Shown here piece by piece: positions 40,247 to 48,246 of a stretch of DNA of 64,000 nucleotides. Numbering within the stretch: position 1 is the first letter of the stretch; each line of letters opens with the position of its first letter. A program made the translations under genes and the position numbers. The notes below the pieces were generated by a model. It ran no database searches, was not told where the DNA came from, and worked only from the letters and a program-made list of their open reading frames with translations. Source of the stretch: a bacterium (GTDB lineage Bacteria; UBP7; UBA6624); NCBI GenBank assembly GCA_002716355.1, contig PBAU01000011.1, forward strand, positions 1 through 64,000, in the 5' to 3' direction.

Positions 40247-41266
40247 CTATATTTGTATTCCTTGTTTTTCAAGGTTTTTGATTATTAGAATTCTAATAAT
40301 TTTTTTCACTATATTTAATGAGCTCATGCTTTTTAAAATTTTTGGAATTTTTTTGTTTAGCTCTCCTTCCACAAAAGTATGACTTTCCTTAACGATATCG
40401 TTTACTGTTTTTTTTGGTTTGTATGATAGCTTTTTCCATGTTTCTCCTGGATCCATGGCATGTATCATTGGGTCGGTAGGATGGCTAAAAGTATCTTCTA
40501 CATATGCAAATTGGCCATTTTTATTTTTTATTTTTATTACTTTTTTGGCTAATTCCGATAATCTTATGGGTGCTAATGTTAGATTGTAAATATCGAAATT
40601 AGGTTTTAGGTTGAGTGCTTTTAAATTAGCTTCAACACAGTCGTCAATATGAATCATGCATCCAGATCTTTCTCCATCACCGAATATTTTTAAAGGTATA
40701 TTTAATTGATTTTGTATACACCATAATGACAATAATCTTAAATTTCCATTTGAGGCAACACGTGTGTAACGGAATATCTGAACAGATCTGTCCTTATCTT
40801 CATGAGCCCATTTTTTTATTGCCTGCTCAGCTTTTGATTTTGATTTTCCGTAATAATCTTTTGGAGAATGTTTACTAAAAGGGAGATGTTTATTTTTTTT
40901 CCAATTATCTAAAAATATCGCATCAGAAGAATCGAAGAAAATTTTTTTTATGTTTAATTCTTTGCATTGTTTTAGTATTTTTTTTGGTAATTCCGTGTTT
41001 ATTTTTATATATTCATCTTTAGCTGAATCAAGATGTCTTTCATTTGCAAGTTTTGCTGCCTTAATCCACACTACATCAGCATTCATTAATGCTTTTCTAA
41101 GTATTTTTTCGTCACTTGCATCACCCAGTATCTCTTGGTAATTTTCATTTTGGTAACTTTTTTTTAGTGGTTTTTTATCAAGATTGGTCACATTCCATTC
41201 ATGAAGATTTTTAATAAGGTTTCTTCCAAGTAGACCAGACCCGCCAATTATTGTTATATTTTGCAA
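40247..41266 (-). CDS. NAD-dependent epimerase/dehydratase-like (extended SDR) protein
   Basis: 339 residues with a Rossmann opening I-G-G-S-G-L-L-G-R-N-L and the catalytic Y-Y-G-K-S-K (Y-x-x-x-K). D-A-S-D-E-K-I-L-R near residue 50 and I-H-I-D-D-C-V-E-A near 205 match extended short-chain dehydrogenases acting on NDP-sugars. The lysine- and isoleucine-rich C-terminal tail is unusual. The start is TTG at 41266, two bases after the icmF stop. Sugar substrate not predictable. Confidence 0.8.
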   Translation of the reverse strand: MQNITIIGGSGLLGRNLIKNLHEWNVTNLDKKPLKKSYQNENYQEILGDASDEKILRKALMNADVVWIKAAKLANERHLDSAKDEYIKINTELPKKILKQCKELNIKKIFFDSSDAIFLDNWKKNKHLPFSKHSPKDYYGKSKSKAEQAIKKWAHEDKDRSVQIFRYTRVASNGNLRLLSLWCIQNQLNIPLKIFGDGERSGCMIHIDDCVEANLKALNLKPNFDIYNLTLAPIRLSELAKKVIKIKNKNGQFAYVEDTFSHPTDPMIHAMDPGETWKKLSYKPKKTVNDIVKESHTFVEGELNKKIPKILKSMSSLNIVKKIIRILIIKNLEKQGIQI

Positions 41267-41268
41267 AG

Positions 41269-44200
41269 CTATAAGTTTCTTCTGTATTTGCCGCCTACCT
41301 TGAATAGTGCATCAGTTATTTGACCAAGGCTAGCGTAATTTGATGTTTCCATAAGTTGTTCAAATATATTGCCACCATCTAAGGCAACTTTTTGTAATTT
41401 TTTAAGCATTTCAGAACTTTTTTTCATATTTTTATTTTCAAACTCTTGAACTCTTTTTACACAATTGTCTCTATCCTTATTGCTAGATCTAGTTATTTCT
41501 TGGGGTATTATCGGGTCTGTATTTTCACCAAGGAAGGTATTTACCCCAACAACAGGCAACTCACCAGAGTGTTTTAAATGCTCATAATGCAAGCTTTCTT
41601 CTTGTATTTTGCTTCTTTGGTAACCTAACTCCATGGCACCCAGCACACCACCTCTTCTATTTATAGATTCAAATTCTTTCAAAACAGCATTTTCAACAAG
41701 TTCAGTCAATTCTTCAATGAAAAAGCTGCCCTGCAGCATGTTTTCACATTTGGCTGTTCCAAGTTCCTTGGTAATGATTTGCTGTATGGCTAAAGCTCTT
41801 CTTACAGATTCTTCTGTTGGTGTGCATATTGCCTCATCATAAGCATTTGTATGTAAGCTATCGCATCTATCATAATAAGCCATTAGGGCCTGTAATGTAG
41901 TTCTTATGTCATTGAATTGAATTTCTTGAGCATGTAAGCTTCTGCCTGATGTTTGAATGTGGTATTTAAGTTTTTGCGATCTTATGTTAGAGCCGTATTT
42001 TTCCTTTAGTGCAATTGCCCAAATTCTTCTGGCAACTCTTCCTAATACTTGATACTCAGGATCCAAGCCACAAGAGAAGAAAAAGGATAAATTTTTTGCA
42101 AAATCATCTATAGACATTCCTCTAGAAAGGTAATATTCGATATATGTAAAACCATTTGAAAGTGTAAGTGCAAGTTGGGTGATTGGGTTTGCTCCAGCTT
42201 CTGCTATGTGATACCCAGATATTGAAACAGAATAGAAGTTTTTAACATTGTTATTTACAAACCACTCTTGTATGTCCCCCATAAGTTTTAATGAGAATTC
42301 AGTCGAAAATATGCATGTATTTTGAGCCTGATCTTCTTTCAGGATATCAGCTTGTACAGTACCCCTGACACTTGAAAATGTCATTTTTTTAATCTCTCTC
42401 AATTCTTCTTCATTAGGCTTGCTAGAGTTTTCTTTTTTGAATTTTTTAATTTGTTGATTTAATGCTGTGTTTAAAAAGAATGCCAATATTGTTGGTGCTG
42501 GTCCATTTATAGTCATTGAAACGCTTGTTGCAGGGTCACAAAGGTCAAAACCCTTGTAAAGTCGCCCCATATCTTCAACCGTTGCAATAGAGACACCGCT
42601 TTCTCCAACTTTCCCATATATGTCAGGCCTACCTTCAGGACTTCTGCCATAAAGTGTGACAGAGTCAAAAGCTGTTGATAGACGGTTGTATGGCTCACTC
42701 TCTGCCAACAAGTGAAATCTTTTGTTTGTTTGTTCCGGAGGACCCTCTCCAGCAAACATTCTTGTTGGATCTTCTCCACTTCTTCTAAACTCAAAAACCC
42801 CTTGTGTAAAAGGAAATTTACCGGGTGTGTTTTCAAGAAGAATCCATTTAATCCTATCTGCCCATGATCTGTATTTCGGAATTGATATTTTAGAAATTTT
42901 TGTTCCTGAAAGAGATTCAGAATGAGTTGTTACATTTATCTCTCTCCCTCTTATAGAGTATGTCATTTTGGATTGATTGTATTTTTGTAAATCATCATAC
43001 ATTCTTAGAGCATTTAATCCAATATCACCTAATTTTTCTAAGGTTCTGTTGTAATCCCATTCCAAGGTTCCATTTTTGGCATTTGGGAATTGGCTATAGT
43101 TTTTAGGCACATCGTTATTTTGCATTATCGATAATGCTTGAAGCTTTTCTGCATGAGTTTCTAATTCAATGACATTTTTTTTATAACTGTGAACAGTTTC
43201 AGATATTTCGGCTAAGTAGCGTTCTCTGTTGCCGGGAATTAAAACATGTTTTTTAGGCTTGATCGTTTTGTTTTTTCGGCTTTCTTTTTCTGGATTCAAG
43301 CCAATTAGAATTTTTATTTTTTCATAAAGTTCATTTACGCCTGGATCAGCAAATTGGCTAGCGATTGTGGCAAATACTGGTTGCTCATCTAGGTCTCCAT
43401 GACCTTGATTCTTTAACCTTCTAACTTGTTTTTGTACATCTCTTAATGCATCTTCTCCAGCTCTATGGTCATATTTATTTAAAACAACTAGATCAGCAGT
43501 ATCAAGCATTTCTATCTTTTCGAGCTGGCTTGGAGCACCATACTCCGAAGTCATGACATATATGGAAATATCAACTATACCCTCAAGAGGATTATCTGCC
43601 TGTCCTATCCCGGCAGTTTCAACAAAAATTAAATCAAAATCTTCACTTCTGACAGCATCTATTGCTTTTTCGATTATTGATGAAAGTGCCATTCTGCTTC
43701 TTGTTGCAAGAGATCTAAAGAAAACATTTCCTCCATAGATTGCATTCATTCTTATCCTGTCTCCCAACAGTGCTCCGCCAGTTCTTGCTCTTGTTGGATC
43801 AGCAGCCAATATGGCAATTTTTTGATTTGGATTATCTCTTGAGAAGCGCAAGATTAATTCATCTATTAATGATGATTTTCCAGATCCACCCGTACCAGTT
43901 ATTCCTATGATTTTTGGATTTTTTTTAGATTCTTTAAAGTTAATTTTTTTATTGTTTTCAACATATGTTAGTTTTCTAGAAAGTGATAAATGGTTATTTG
44001 TTTTTGGTACTGTTAAGTCTTCAGGGTTGATATTGCATAAATCTATAACTTCCTGAATCATTCCAATAAGCCCTTTTGAGGCTCCGTCTTCTGGTCTGAA
44101 GATTTTCGTGATGCCATTTTTCTCTAATTCATTTGCCTCTTCTGGCAATATAACACCACCACCACCACCAAAAATCTTCACATGTTCCAGGTTTTCTTCC

Positions 44201-44451
44201 TTCAGTCTCTTAGATAGGTATTGGAAATATTCCATATGGCCACCTTGGTAAGAGGATATTGCAACTGCATGAGGGTCCTCCTGAATGGCTGACATAACAA
44301 CCTCTTCAACAGATCTGTCATGTCCTAGATGTATAACTTCACATCCAAGCTCTTGCAAAAGTCTTCTAACCATATTAATTGCTGCATCATGTCCATCGAA
44401 CAGGCTTGCCGCAGTGATGATCCTTTTTGGCTTGTTGTTGTTTTTCATCAT
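41269..44451 (-). CDS. icmF: Fused isobutyryl-CoA mutase (B12 domain + G-protein chaperone + mutase)
   Basis: A 1060-residue single-chain enzyme. The order is an N-terminal B12-binding domain (S-L-F-D-G-H-D-A-A-I-N, residues 17-27), a MeaI-type GTPase (Walker A G-T-G-G-S-G-K-S-S near residue 190; N-K-Y-D for guanine), then the mutase barrel. This order is specific to IcmF. In the mutase domain the substrate loop reads T-Q-G-V-F-E-F-R-R, with Phe where methylmalonyl-CoA mutase has Tyr, supporting isobutyryl-/n-butyryl-CoA interconversion. It is fully intact. The same operon also carries meaB and a free B12 subunit, which belong to a different mutase. Confidence 0.93.
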   Translation of the reverse strand: MMKNNNKPKRIITAASLFDGHDAAINMVRRLLQELGCEVIHLGHDRSVEEVVMSAIQEDPHAVAISSYQGGHMEYFQYLSKRLKEENLEHVKIFGGGGGVILPEEANELEKNGITKIFRPEDGASKGLIGMIQEVIDLCNINPEDLTVPKTNNHLSLSRKLTYVENNKKINFKESKKNPKIIGITGTGGSGKSSLIDELILRFSRDNPNQKIAILAADPTRARTGGALLGDRIRMNAIYGGNVFFRSLATRSRMALSSIIEKAIDAVRSEDFDLIFVETAGIGQADNPLEGIVDISIYVMTSEYGAPSQLEKIEMLDTADLVVLNKYDHRAGEDALRDVQKQVRRLKNQGHGDLDEQPVFATIASQFADPGVNELYEKIKILIGLNPEKESRKNKTIKPKKHVLIPGNRERYLAEISETVHSYKKNVIELETHAEKLQALSIMQNNDVPKNYSQFPNAKNGTLEWDYNRTLEKLGDIGLNALRMYDDLQKYNQSKMTYSIRGREINVTTHSESLSGTKISKISIPKYRSWADRIKWILLENTPGKFPFTQGVFEFRRSGEDPTRMFAGEGPPEQTNKRFHLLAESEPYNRLSTAFDSVTLYGRSPEGRPDIYGKVGESGVSIATVEDMGRLYKGFDLCDPATSVSMTINGPAPTILAFFLNTALNQQIKKFKKENSSKPNEEELREIKKMTFSSVRGTVQADILKEDQAQNTCIFSTEFSLKLMGDIQEWFVNNNVKNFYSVSISGYHIAEAGANPITQLALTLSNGFTYIEYYLSRGMSIDDFAKNLSFFFSCGLDPEYQVLGRVARRIWAIALKEKYGSNIRSQKLKYHIQTSGRSLHAQEIQFNDIRTTLQALMAYYDRCDSLHTNAYDEAICTPTEESVRRALAIQQIITKELGTAKCENMLQGSFFIEELTELVENAVLKEFESINRRGGVLGAMELGYQRSKIQEESLHYEHLKHSGELPVVGVNTFLGENTDPIIPQEITRSSNKDRDNCVKRVQEFENKNMKKSSEMLKKLQKVALDGGNIFEQLMETSNYASLGQITDALFKVGGKYRRNL

Positions 44452-44470
44452 CTTGAATTATATTTCTTTG

Positions 44471-45391
44471 TCATTGGTAAATTTTCACCATGAGCCCCGG
44501 CATGTCTATTGGAGCCCATTCATCAGAAAGAATTGGTGTTTTTTCTGATATTTCAACTTCTTTGAGTAAGTAAGATAATTTTAAAAGGTTTGGGTATTTT
44601 TGCTTTTCTTGATTTCGAAAATTTTCTATTCGTGTCGTGTAATCATTTAAATTTCCATTAAAACCAAATAGCACAACATTAAACGTGTCAGCAATCGGAA
44701 TAGCAAAAACATAATCAAAATGTTCAAGAATGGTTTTTGTTATCATTTGAACATTTAAAGAAGATTTTCCATCTATCGTTCCTATAACGTTATAAGCAAT
44801 CACCCCATCTTTTGGCATTGTCTTTTTCACTTCATGAAAAAATTCTTTTGTGGCAAGGTGCCATGGTATATAAGCTCCATAACGACTTGTGCTATAGCCA
44901 TCAATTAAAGCTGTATCACAGCTTGGTGCACCCTTTCTTTTAAACATTTGCCTACCATCTATGATGTTAATTTCCAGGTTTGTAATTTTTGGGAGGCCAA
45001 AATATTCACTTGCTACCATTTCAACTACAGGGTCAATTTCAGCAACGACAATCTTTCCTTCTTTGTATCTGTCAGCAAAAGTTCTAATAGCAGATCCTCC
45101 ACCAAGACCAACCATACATGAAGTACCCTCTCTTCCCTGAAGCACATTAACAAGATGAAAAGCTTCAATATAGTCAAAATGCCCTTCTAAAGGTCTGCTT
45201 TTTCTCATCATCGTCTGGATATAGTCGTCAAAAAGAAGGTATCTATGATCACCTTCATCTATAACTGTTATTTGATGCAAAAGTGAGTTGGCTTGATATT
45301 TTGTAATTTGATAATTTCCAGTGTTTGGGTAGCTGAAAGAAAGAGTTAAGCAGCAAATAAAAATATTAATTTTTGAAATTGATTTATTCAT
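44471..45391 (-). CDS. Spermidine-synthase-like methyltransferase-fold protein (soluble half)
   Basis: About 306 residues from ATG 45391, which overlaps the upstream stop (ATGA); an open frame back to 45580 lies within that upstream gene and is rejected. An N-terminal hydrophobic stretch (I-N-I-F-I-C-C-L-T-L-S-F) suggests export or a membrane anchor. The core has M-V-G-L-G-G-G-S-A-I-R-T-F and V-V-A-E-I-D-P-V-V, the nucleotide-binding glycine loop and acidic residue of spermidine synthases, and I-I-D-G-R-Q. In many bacteria this domain is fused to a membrane half; here the membrane half is the separate upstream gene. Polyamine synthesis is not proven. Confidence 0.75.
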   Translation of the reverse strand: MNKSISKINIFICCLTLSFSYPNTGNYQITKYQANSLLHQITVIDEGDHRYLLFDDYIQTMMRKSRPLEGHFDYIEAFHLVNVLQGREGTSCMVGLGGGSAIRTFADRYKEGKIVVAEIDPVVEMVASEYFGLPKITNLEINIIDGRQMFKRKGAPSCDTALIDGYSTSRYGAYIPWHLATKEFFHEVKKTMPKDGVIAYNVIGTIDGKSSLNVQMITKTILEHFDYVFAIPIADTFNVVLFGFNGNLNDYTTRIENFRNQEKQKYPNLLKLSYLLKEVEISEKTPILSDEWAPIDMPGLMVKIYQ

Positions 45392-45972
45392 TTTTTGATT
45401 GTTTTTAAAATTACTATTGATATTAGCCATGGGATAGAAAGAAATATAGCAATTTGACTTGTGTTGAAGGTTGTTATAAGCCAAAAATAAAGACTTAAAA
45501 CCCCTAGAATGCTTCCAAGAGTCGAAATTGCTAAAAGGATACCGGCATGCTCGCCTTTTTTTGCTTGTGCAGAAGGGCATAGTTCAACCATTGTTGGAAA
45601 AGCCGTACCCATTAATATTGCAGGAATGAAGAAGTTTAAAAAACTAATTAATAATGGTTCCCATTGTGTCGGGTCTTTTTCTAAAAATATGGAAGCGATA
45701 AAATTGCTAATTTCCGGAGAGAATATTACCAATATTGATATTGAAAGCCATATTAAAGAAGTAATTTTTTTTATGTTTTTTGTTGTATTTTTTGATGATA
45801 TTTTTCCACCGAAAAAATAACCACATGTCATCCCGCCCAGGAATACTGAAATAGTTGATGCCCACAGTATGGGAGATTGTCCAAAATGTGGTTGCATCAA
45901 TCTTGGTCCAAACACTTCAAATGCCAGTAAACCAAATCCAGTAAGAAATGTTAGGCAGTAATACTTATTCAT
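45388..45972 (-). CDS. Membrane half of a split spermidine-synthase-like protein
   Basis: 194 residues with five or six hydrophobic helices. The opening F-L-T-G-F-G-L-L-A-F-E-V-F-G-P-R-L and later G-T-A-F-P-T-M-V-E-L and A-I-S-T-L-G-S-I-L-G-V are the marks of the N-terminal membrane module usually fused to spermidine-synthase-like domains. The chain stops just where the soluble domain would begin, and the next gene supplies that domain with a four-base overlap. The two products probably assemble together. Confidence 0.75.
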   Translation of the reverse strand: MNKYYCLTFLTGFGLLAFEVFGPRLMQPHFGQSPILWASTISVFLGGMTCGYFFGGKISSKNTTKNIKKITSLIWLSISILVIFSPEISNFIASIFLEKDPTQWEPLLISFLNFFIPAILMGTAFPTMVELCPSAQAKKGEHAGILLAISTLGSILGVLSLYFWLITTFNTSQIAIFLSIPWLISIVILKTIKK

Positions 45973-46348
45973 TTATTATTTCTTCAATTTTTTTTACTAT
46001 ATCTTTCAAGGGGGTTCCTGGGTTGAAAACAGCTTTAATACCCATATTTTTAAGTGATTCAGATTCTTTTTTTGTAATAATTCCACCAAATGTTATAGGT
46101 TTGTTAACTTGCCTTTGTTTAAGTTCTTCTATAAGTATTGGTATCAATGCCATATGTGCACCAGAAAGTATTCCAACAGCTATGAGATCAACATCCTCTT
46201 CAGCAGACATGATAGCAATTTCTTCTGGTGTTCTGTGGAGTCCACTGTAAATTGCCTCATGCCCAGCTTCTTTCAGCTCTCTTGCAACAAGAAGTGCACC
46301 TCTGTCATGTCCGTCAAGGCCAATTTTTGCAATTAGTATTTTAGCCAT
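45965..46348 (-). CDS. Stand-alone B12-binding subunit of a methylmalonyl-CoA-mutase-type enzyme
   Basis: 127 residues, a complete cobalamin-binding Rossmann domain. The D-x-H-x-x-G motif is in G-L-D-G-H-D-R-G (residues 11-18), followed by S-G-A-H-M and F-G-G-I-I, the usual S-x-L and G-G partners. This is the C-terminal module of methylmalonyl-CoA mutase made as a separate subunit, as in several archaea and bacteria. The catalytic large subunit is not in the window. meaB lies 9 bp upstream. Confidence 0.9.
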   Translation of the reverse strand: MAKILIAKIGLDGHDRGALLVARELKEAGHEAIYSGLHRTPEEIAIMSAEEDVDLIAVGILSGAHMALIPILIEELKQRQVNKPITFGGIITKKESESLKNMGIKAVFNPGTPLKDIVKKIEEIINE

Positions 46349-46357
46349 TTTTAAATT

Positions 46358-47155
46358 CTAAATATCTATCTTGAAATCCAATGGATTTAGCCTCTTTTCT
46401 TTTTTTATTTTCTTTTCCAATTTTTCAAGGAATATAGAGGTGGCAAAATCTTTTGTTTCAGCGATATTTTTGTCCCGGTTGTTTTTTGTTTGAGATTTTT
46501 TTATTTTCTTTTCCAGTTTTTCAATATTTTTATTTGTTTTGGCCGATATCGCTAATACCTCTTTTTTTGTTATCGCTTCCATGATTGATTTTAGCCTTTC
46601 AGCACCCTCTCTATCAGATTTGTTGATTACTATAAGGTCCGCCTCTTCAAGCAAGCCAGCTTTAACTGCCTGGTAAGAATCACCGCTTTCTGGGGACAAA
46701 ACAACGATTAAAAAATCAGCTATACCCCTTAATTCTTGTGATGTTTGCCCAACTCCAACCGACTCAACAAAAGCTTCCTGAAAGTTTTCAGAATTGAAGA
46801 GGCGCAAAAAAGGCCAAATTGAAAATGATGTACCTCCATGGTGACCTCTAGAGGCGATAGATCTTACAAATGGTTTCTTGTTGTTATTTTTTGTTTTGAA
46901 TCTAGCCCTGTCTGCAAGAACAGCACCTCCCGAAATTGAGCTAGAAGGGTCGATTAGAAGAAATGCTGTTTCTTTATTGCATTTTTCAACAAAGTAGTTC
47001 AGTATTGAGGATTTTCCAACACCAGGAGGGCCTGCAACAACAATTGTTTTTAAGCTCCAGTCAAATTTTAATAATTTTGCATAGAGCTCTTTCCACCCTT
47101 CTTTTTTATTTTCAAGAAGTGTTAAATTTCTTGCTATGTTCAATCTTTTTTCCAT
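46358..47155 (-). CDS. meaB: MeaB/ArgK-type GTPase chaperone of B12 mutase
   Basis: 265 residues. Walker A is G-P-P-G-V-G-K-S-S, switch region D-P-S-S-S-I-S-G-G-A-V-L-A-D-R-A-R-F, then E-S-V-G-V-G-Q-T (the E-x-V-G-x-G-Q signature of MeaB) and N-K-S-D for guanine. It is shorter than the usual 320 or so residues because the C-terminal dimerisation arm is reduced and lysine-rich. It gates cobalamin loading and protects the mutase. Because icmF has its own G domain, this copy most likely serves the enzyme that uses the B12 subunit next to it. Confidence 0.9.
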   Translation of the reverse strand: MEKRLNIARNLTLLENKKEGWKELYAKLLKFDWSLKTIVVAGPPGVGKSSILNYFVEKCNKETAFLLIDPSSSISGGAVLADRARFKTKNNNKKPFVRSIASRGHHGGTSFSIWPFLRLFNSENFQEAFVESVGVGQTSQELRGIADFLIVVLSPESGDSYQAVKAGLLEEADLIVINKSDREGAERLKSIMEAITKKEVLAISAKTNKNIEKLEKKIKKSQTKNNRDKNIAETKDFATSIFLEKLEKKIKKEKRLNPLDFKIDI

Positions 47156-47157
47156 AA

Positions 47158-48165
47158 TCAGTAGTTATCAAAAAATACTATCGAAATTCGTTCCTCTTTT
47201 TCATTACTTGTTATATTTTTTGAGACATCCCAATTGATTTCCCAATTTGAATTTAATCTGACTGAGTAACGAATTATTTCCCCTTTTGAAAAAGGGTTAT
47301 TTGCACCAGAGCTGTTTATCGAACCATCTGAGAAAATAAAAGTTCCTTTGCCCATGCTTCCCCAATTTGGCAAAAGTGCCCCAGGTTCCCAAGCCCCATA
47401 ATTAAAACCCATGGAAAAATTTTCTTTAATCGGTAGGTTTAATTGAAGAAGGTAAGCATTGTCTCTTTTCTTTGCTAATGGATTGTTTGCACCAAGCCCA
47501 TTGTTACCATCTGATTGAAGATATTCGATCTTTAAACTGGTTTTGCCAAGCTGATGGCTTGTTGACATAAACACTGCGGACCAGTCTTCATTTGTGCCCA
47601 ATGCATTATTCGTGTCATTGTTTGAGGCGGAAGTTATGCCGAAATTCAAATCAGATGAACTGTAAGCAAGATTCACCCTAGTAGAAAATACATTGATGCC
47701 TTTGTCTGTTTGGTCATTGTTCTGTTTTGCCCATATGAAATCCAGATGTCCCGTTTCAGAGAATAAAGATTCACCCTTTATGTAAATGCCGTCAAAGGAA
47801 GAATTATCACCATTATTTTCACCTGAATCAAATAGAAGGTTATTGCCAAAGAAACCACCTGGCATCCTTCCTGTGTAAACAAAACCCCAATCTTGTTTCC
47901 AGTAAACATTCCCCCTTTCCAATGCAGCATCTTCATTATTGAGGCTTCCGAATTCATCATCCTGAAAAGTTCCTAGTATGTTTATTATTGAATTATCCTT
48001 TTCCAGTGATGTGCCTATCCGTGTCCTCCAAAGAAAACTCTCATTGTTGCTAGTGTTGTTTGATGATATCTTGACCCCTTCTAGCCTGATATCACCGAAA
48101 TATTCATTTGCATTCAGTTGAAGTGAAAGCAAAGGGATTAAAAAAAGTAAAAGTATTTTTTTCAT
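47158..48165 (-). CDS. Outer-membrane beta-barrel (porin-like), paralogue of the next gene upstream
   Basis: 335 residues with a signal peptide (L-L-L-F-L-I-P-L-L-S-L-Q-L-N-A-N). The mature part is strand-rich with alternating aromatic residues and ends F-F-D-N-Y, an aromatic C-terminus typical of outer-membrane barrels. The segment T-G-R-M-P-G-G-F-F-G-N-N and later S-L-K-I-E-Y-L-Q-S-D-G align with the 48247-49053 gene, so the two are diverged tandem paralogues. It begins the long operon that carries meaB and icmF, so it could take up a substrate of those enzymes, but that is inference. The -10 box is only 6 bases from the ATG. Confidence 0.75.
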   Translation of the reverse strand: MKKILLLFLIPLLSLQLNANEYFGDIRLEGVKISSNNTSNNESFLWRTRIGTSLEKDNSIINILGTFQDDEFGSLNNEDAALERGNVYWKQDWGFVYTGRMPGGFFGNNLLFDSGENNGDNSSFDGIYIKGESLFSETGHLDFIWAKQNNDQTDKGINVFSTRVNLAYSSSDLNFGITSASNNDTNNALGTNEDWSAVFMSTSHQLGKTSLKIEYLQSDGNNGLGANNPLAKKRDNAYLLQLNLPIKENFSMGFNYGAWEPGALLPNWGSMGKGTFIFSDGSINSSGANNPFSKGEIIRYSVRLNSNWEINWDVSKNITSNEKEERISIVFFDNY

Positions 48166-48171
48166 GATTAG

Positions 48172-48177
48172 ATTATA
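48172..48177 (-). promoter_or_regulatory. Consensus -10 box, leaderless start, overlapping a terminator
   Basis: A perfect TATAAT (minus strand) is 6 bases before the ATG at 48165. A matching -35, TTGGCC (48199-48194), with a 16-nt spacer lies in the loop and 3' arm of the upstream terminator. Transcription would start at or next to the ATG. Confidence 0.6.
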
Positions 48178-48180
48178 GGC

Positions 48181-48211
48181 AAAAAAAAAGGGGGGCCAAT
48201 TAAGGCCCCCC
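48181..48211 (-). terminator. Rho-independent terminator of the upstream barrel gene
   Basis: A perfect 8-bp GC stem (GGGGGGCC with GGCCCCCC) and a 6-nt loop, followed on the minus strand by nine T. It ends transcription of the 48247-49053 gene, 35 bp after its stop. It is the only strong intrinsic terminator I could see in the window. Confidence 0.93.
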
Positions 48212-48246
48212 AGTCGTATTCGTTGTATTAATTACTAACTACTAAC

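Noticed and set aside
45392-45580. Longer start for the spermidine-synthase-like soluble gene
   Set aside because: This part lies in a second frame of the membrane-half gene and has no domain similarity. ATG 45391 has the usual ATGA overlap.
47150-48246. Cobalamin riboswitch for the meaB-icmF operon
   Set aside because: The gaps are a few bases and the promoter seems leaderless, leaving no leader to hold a riboswitch.
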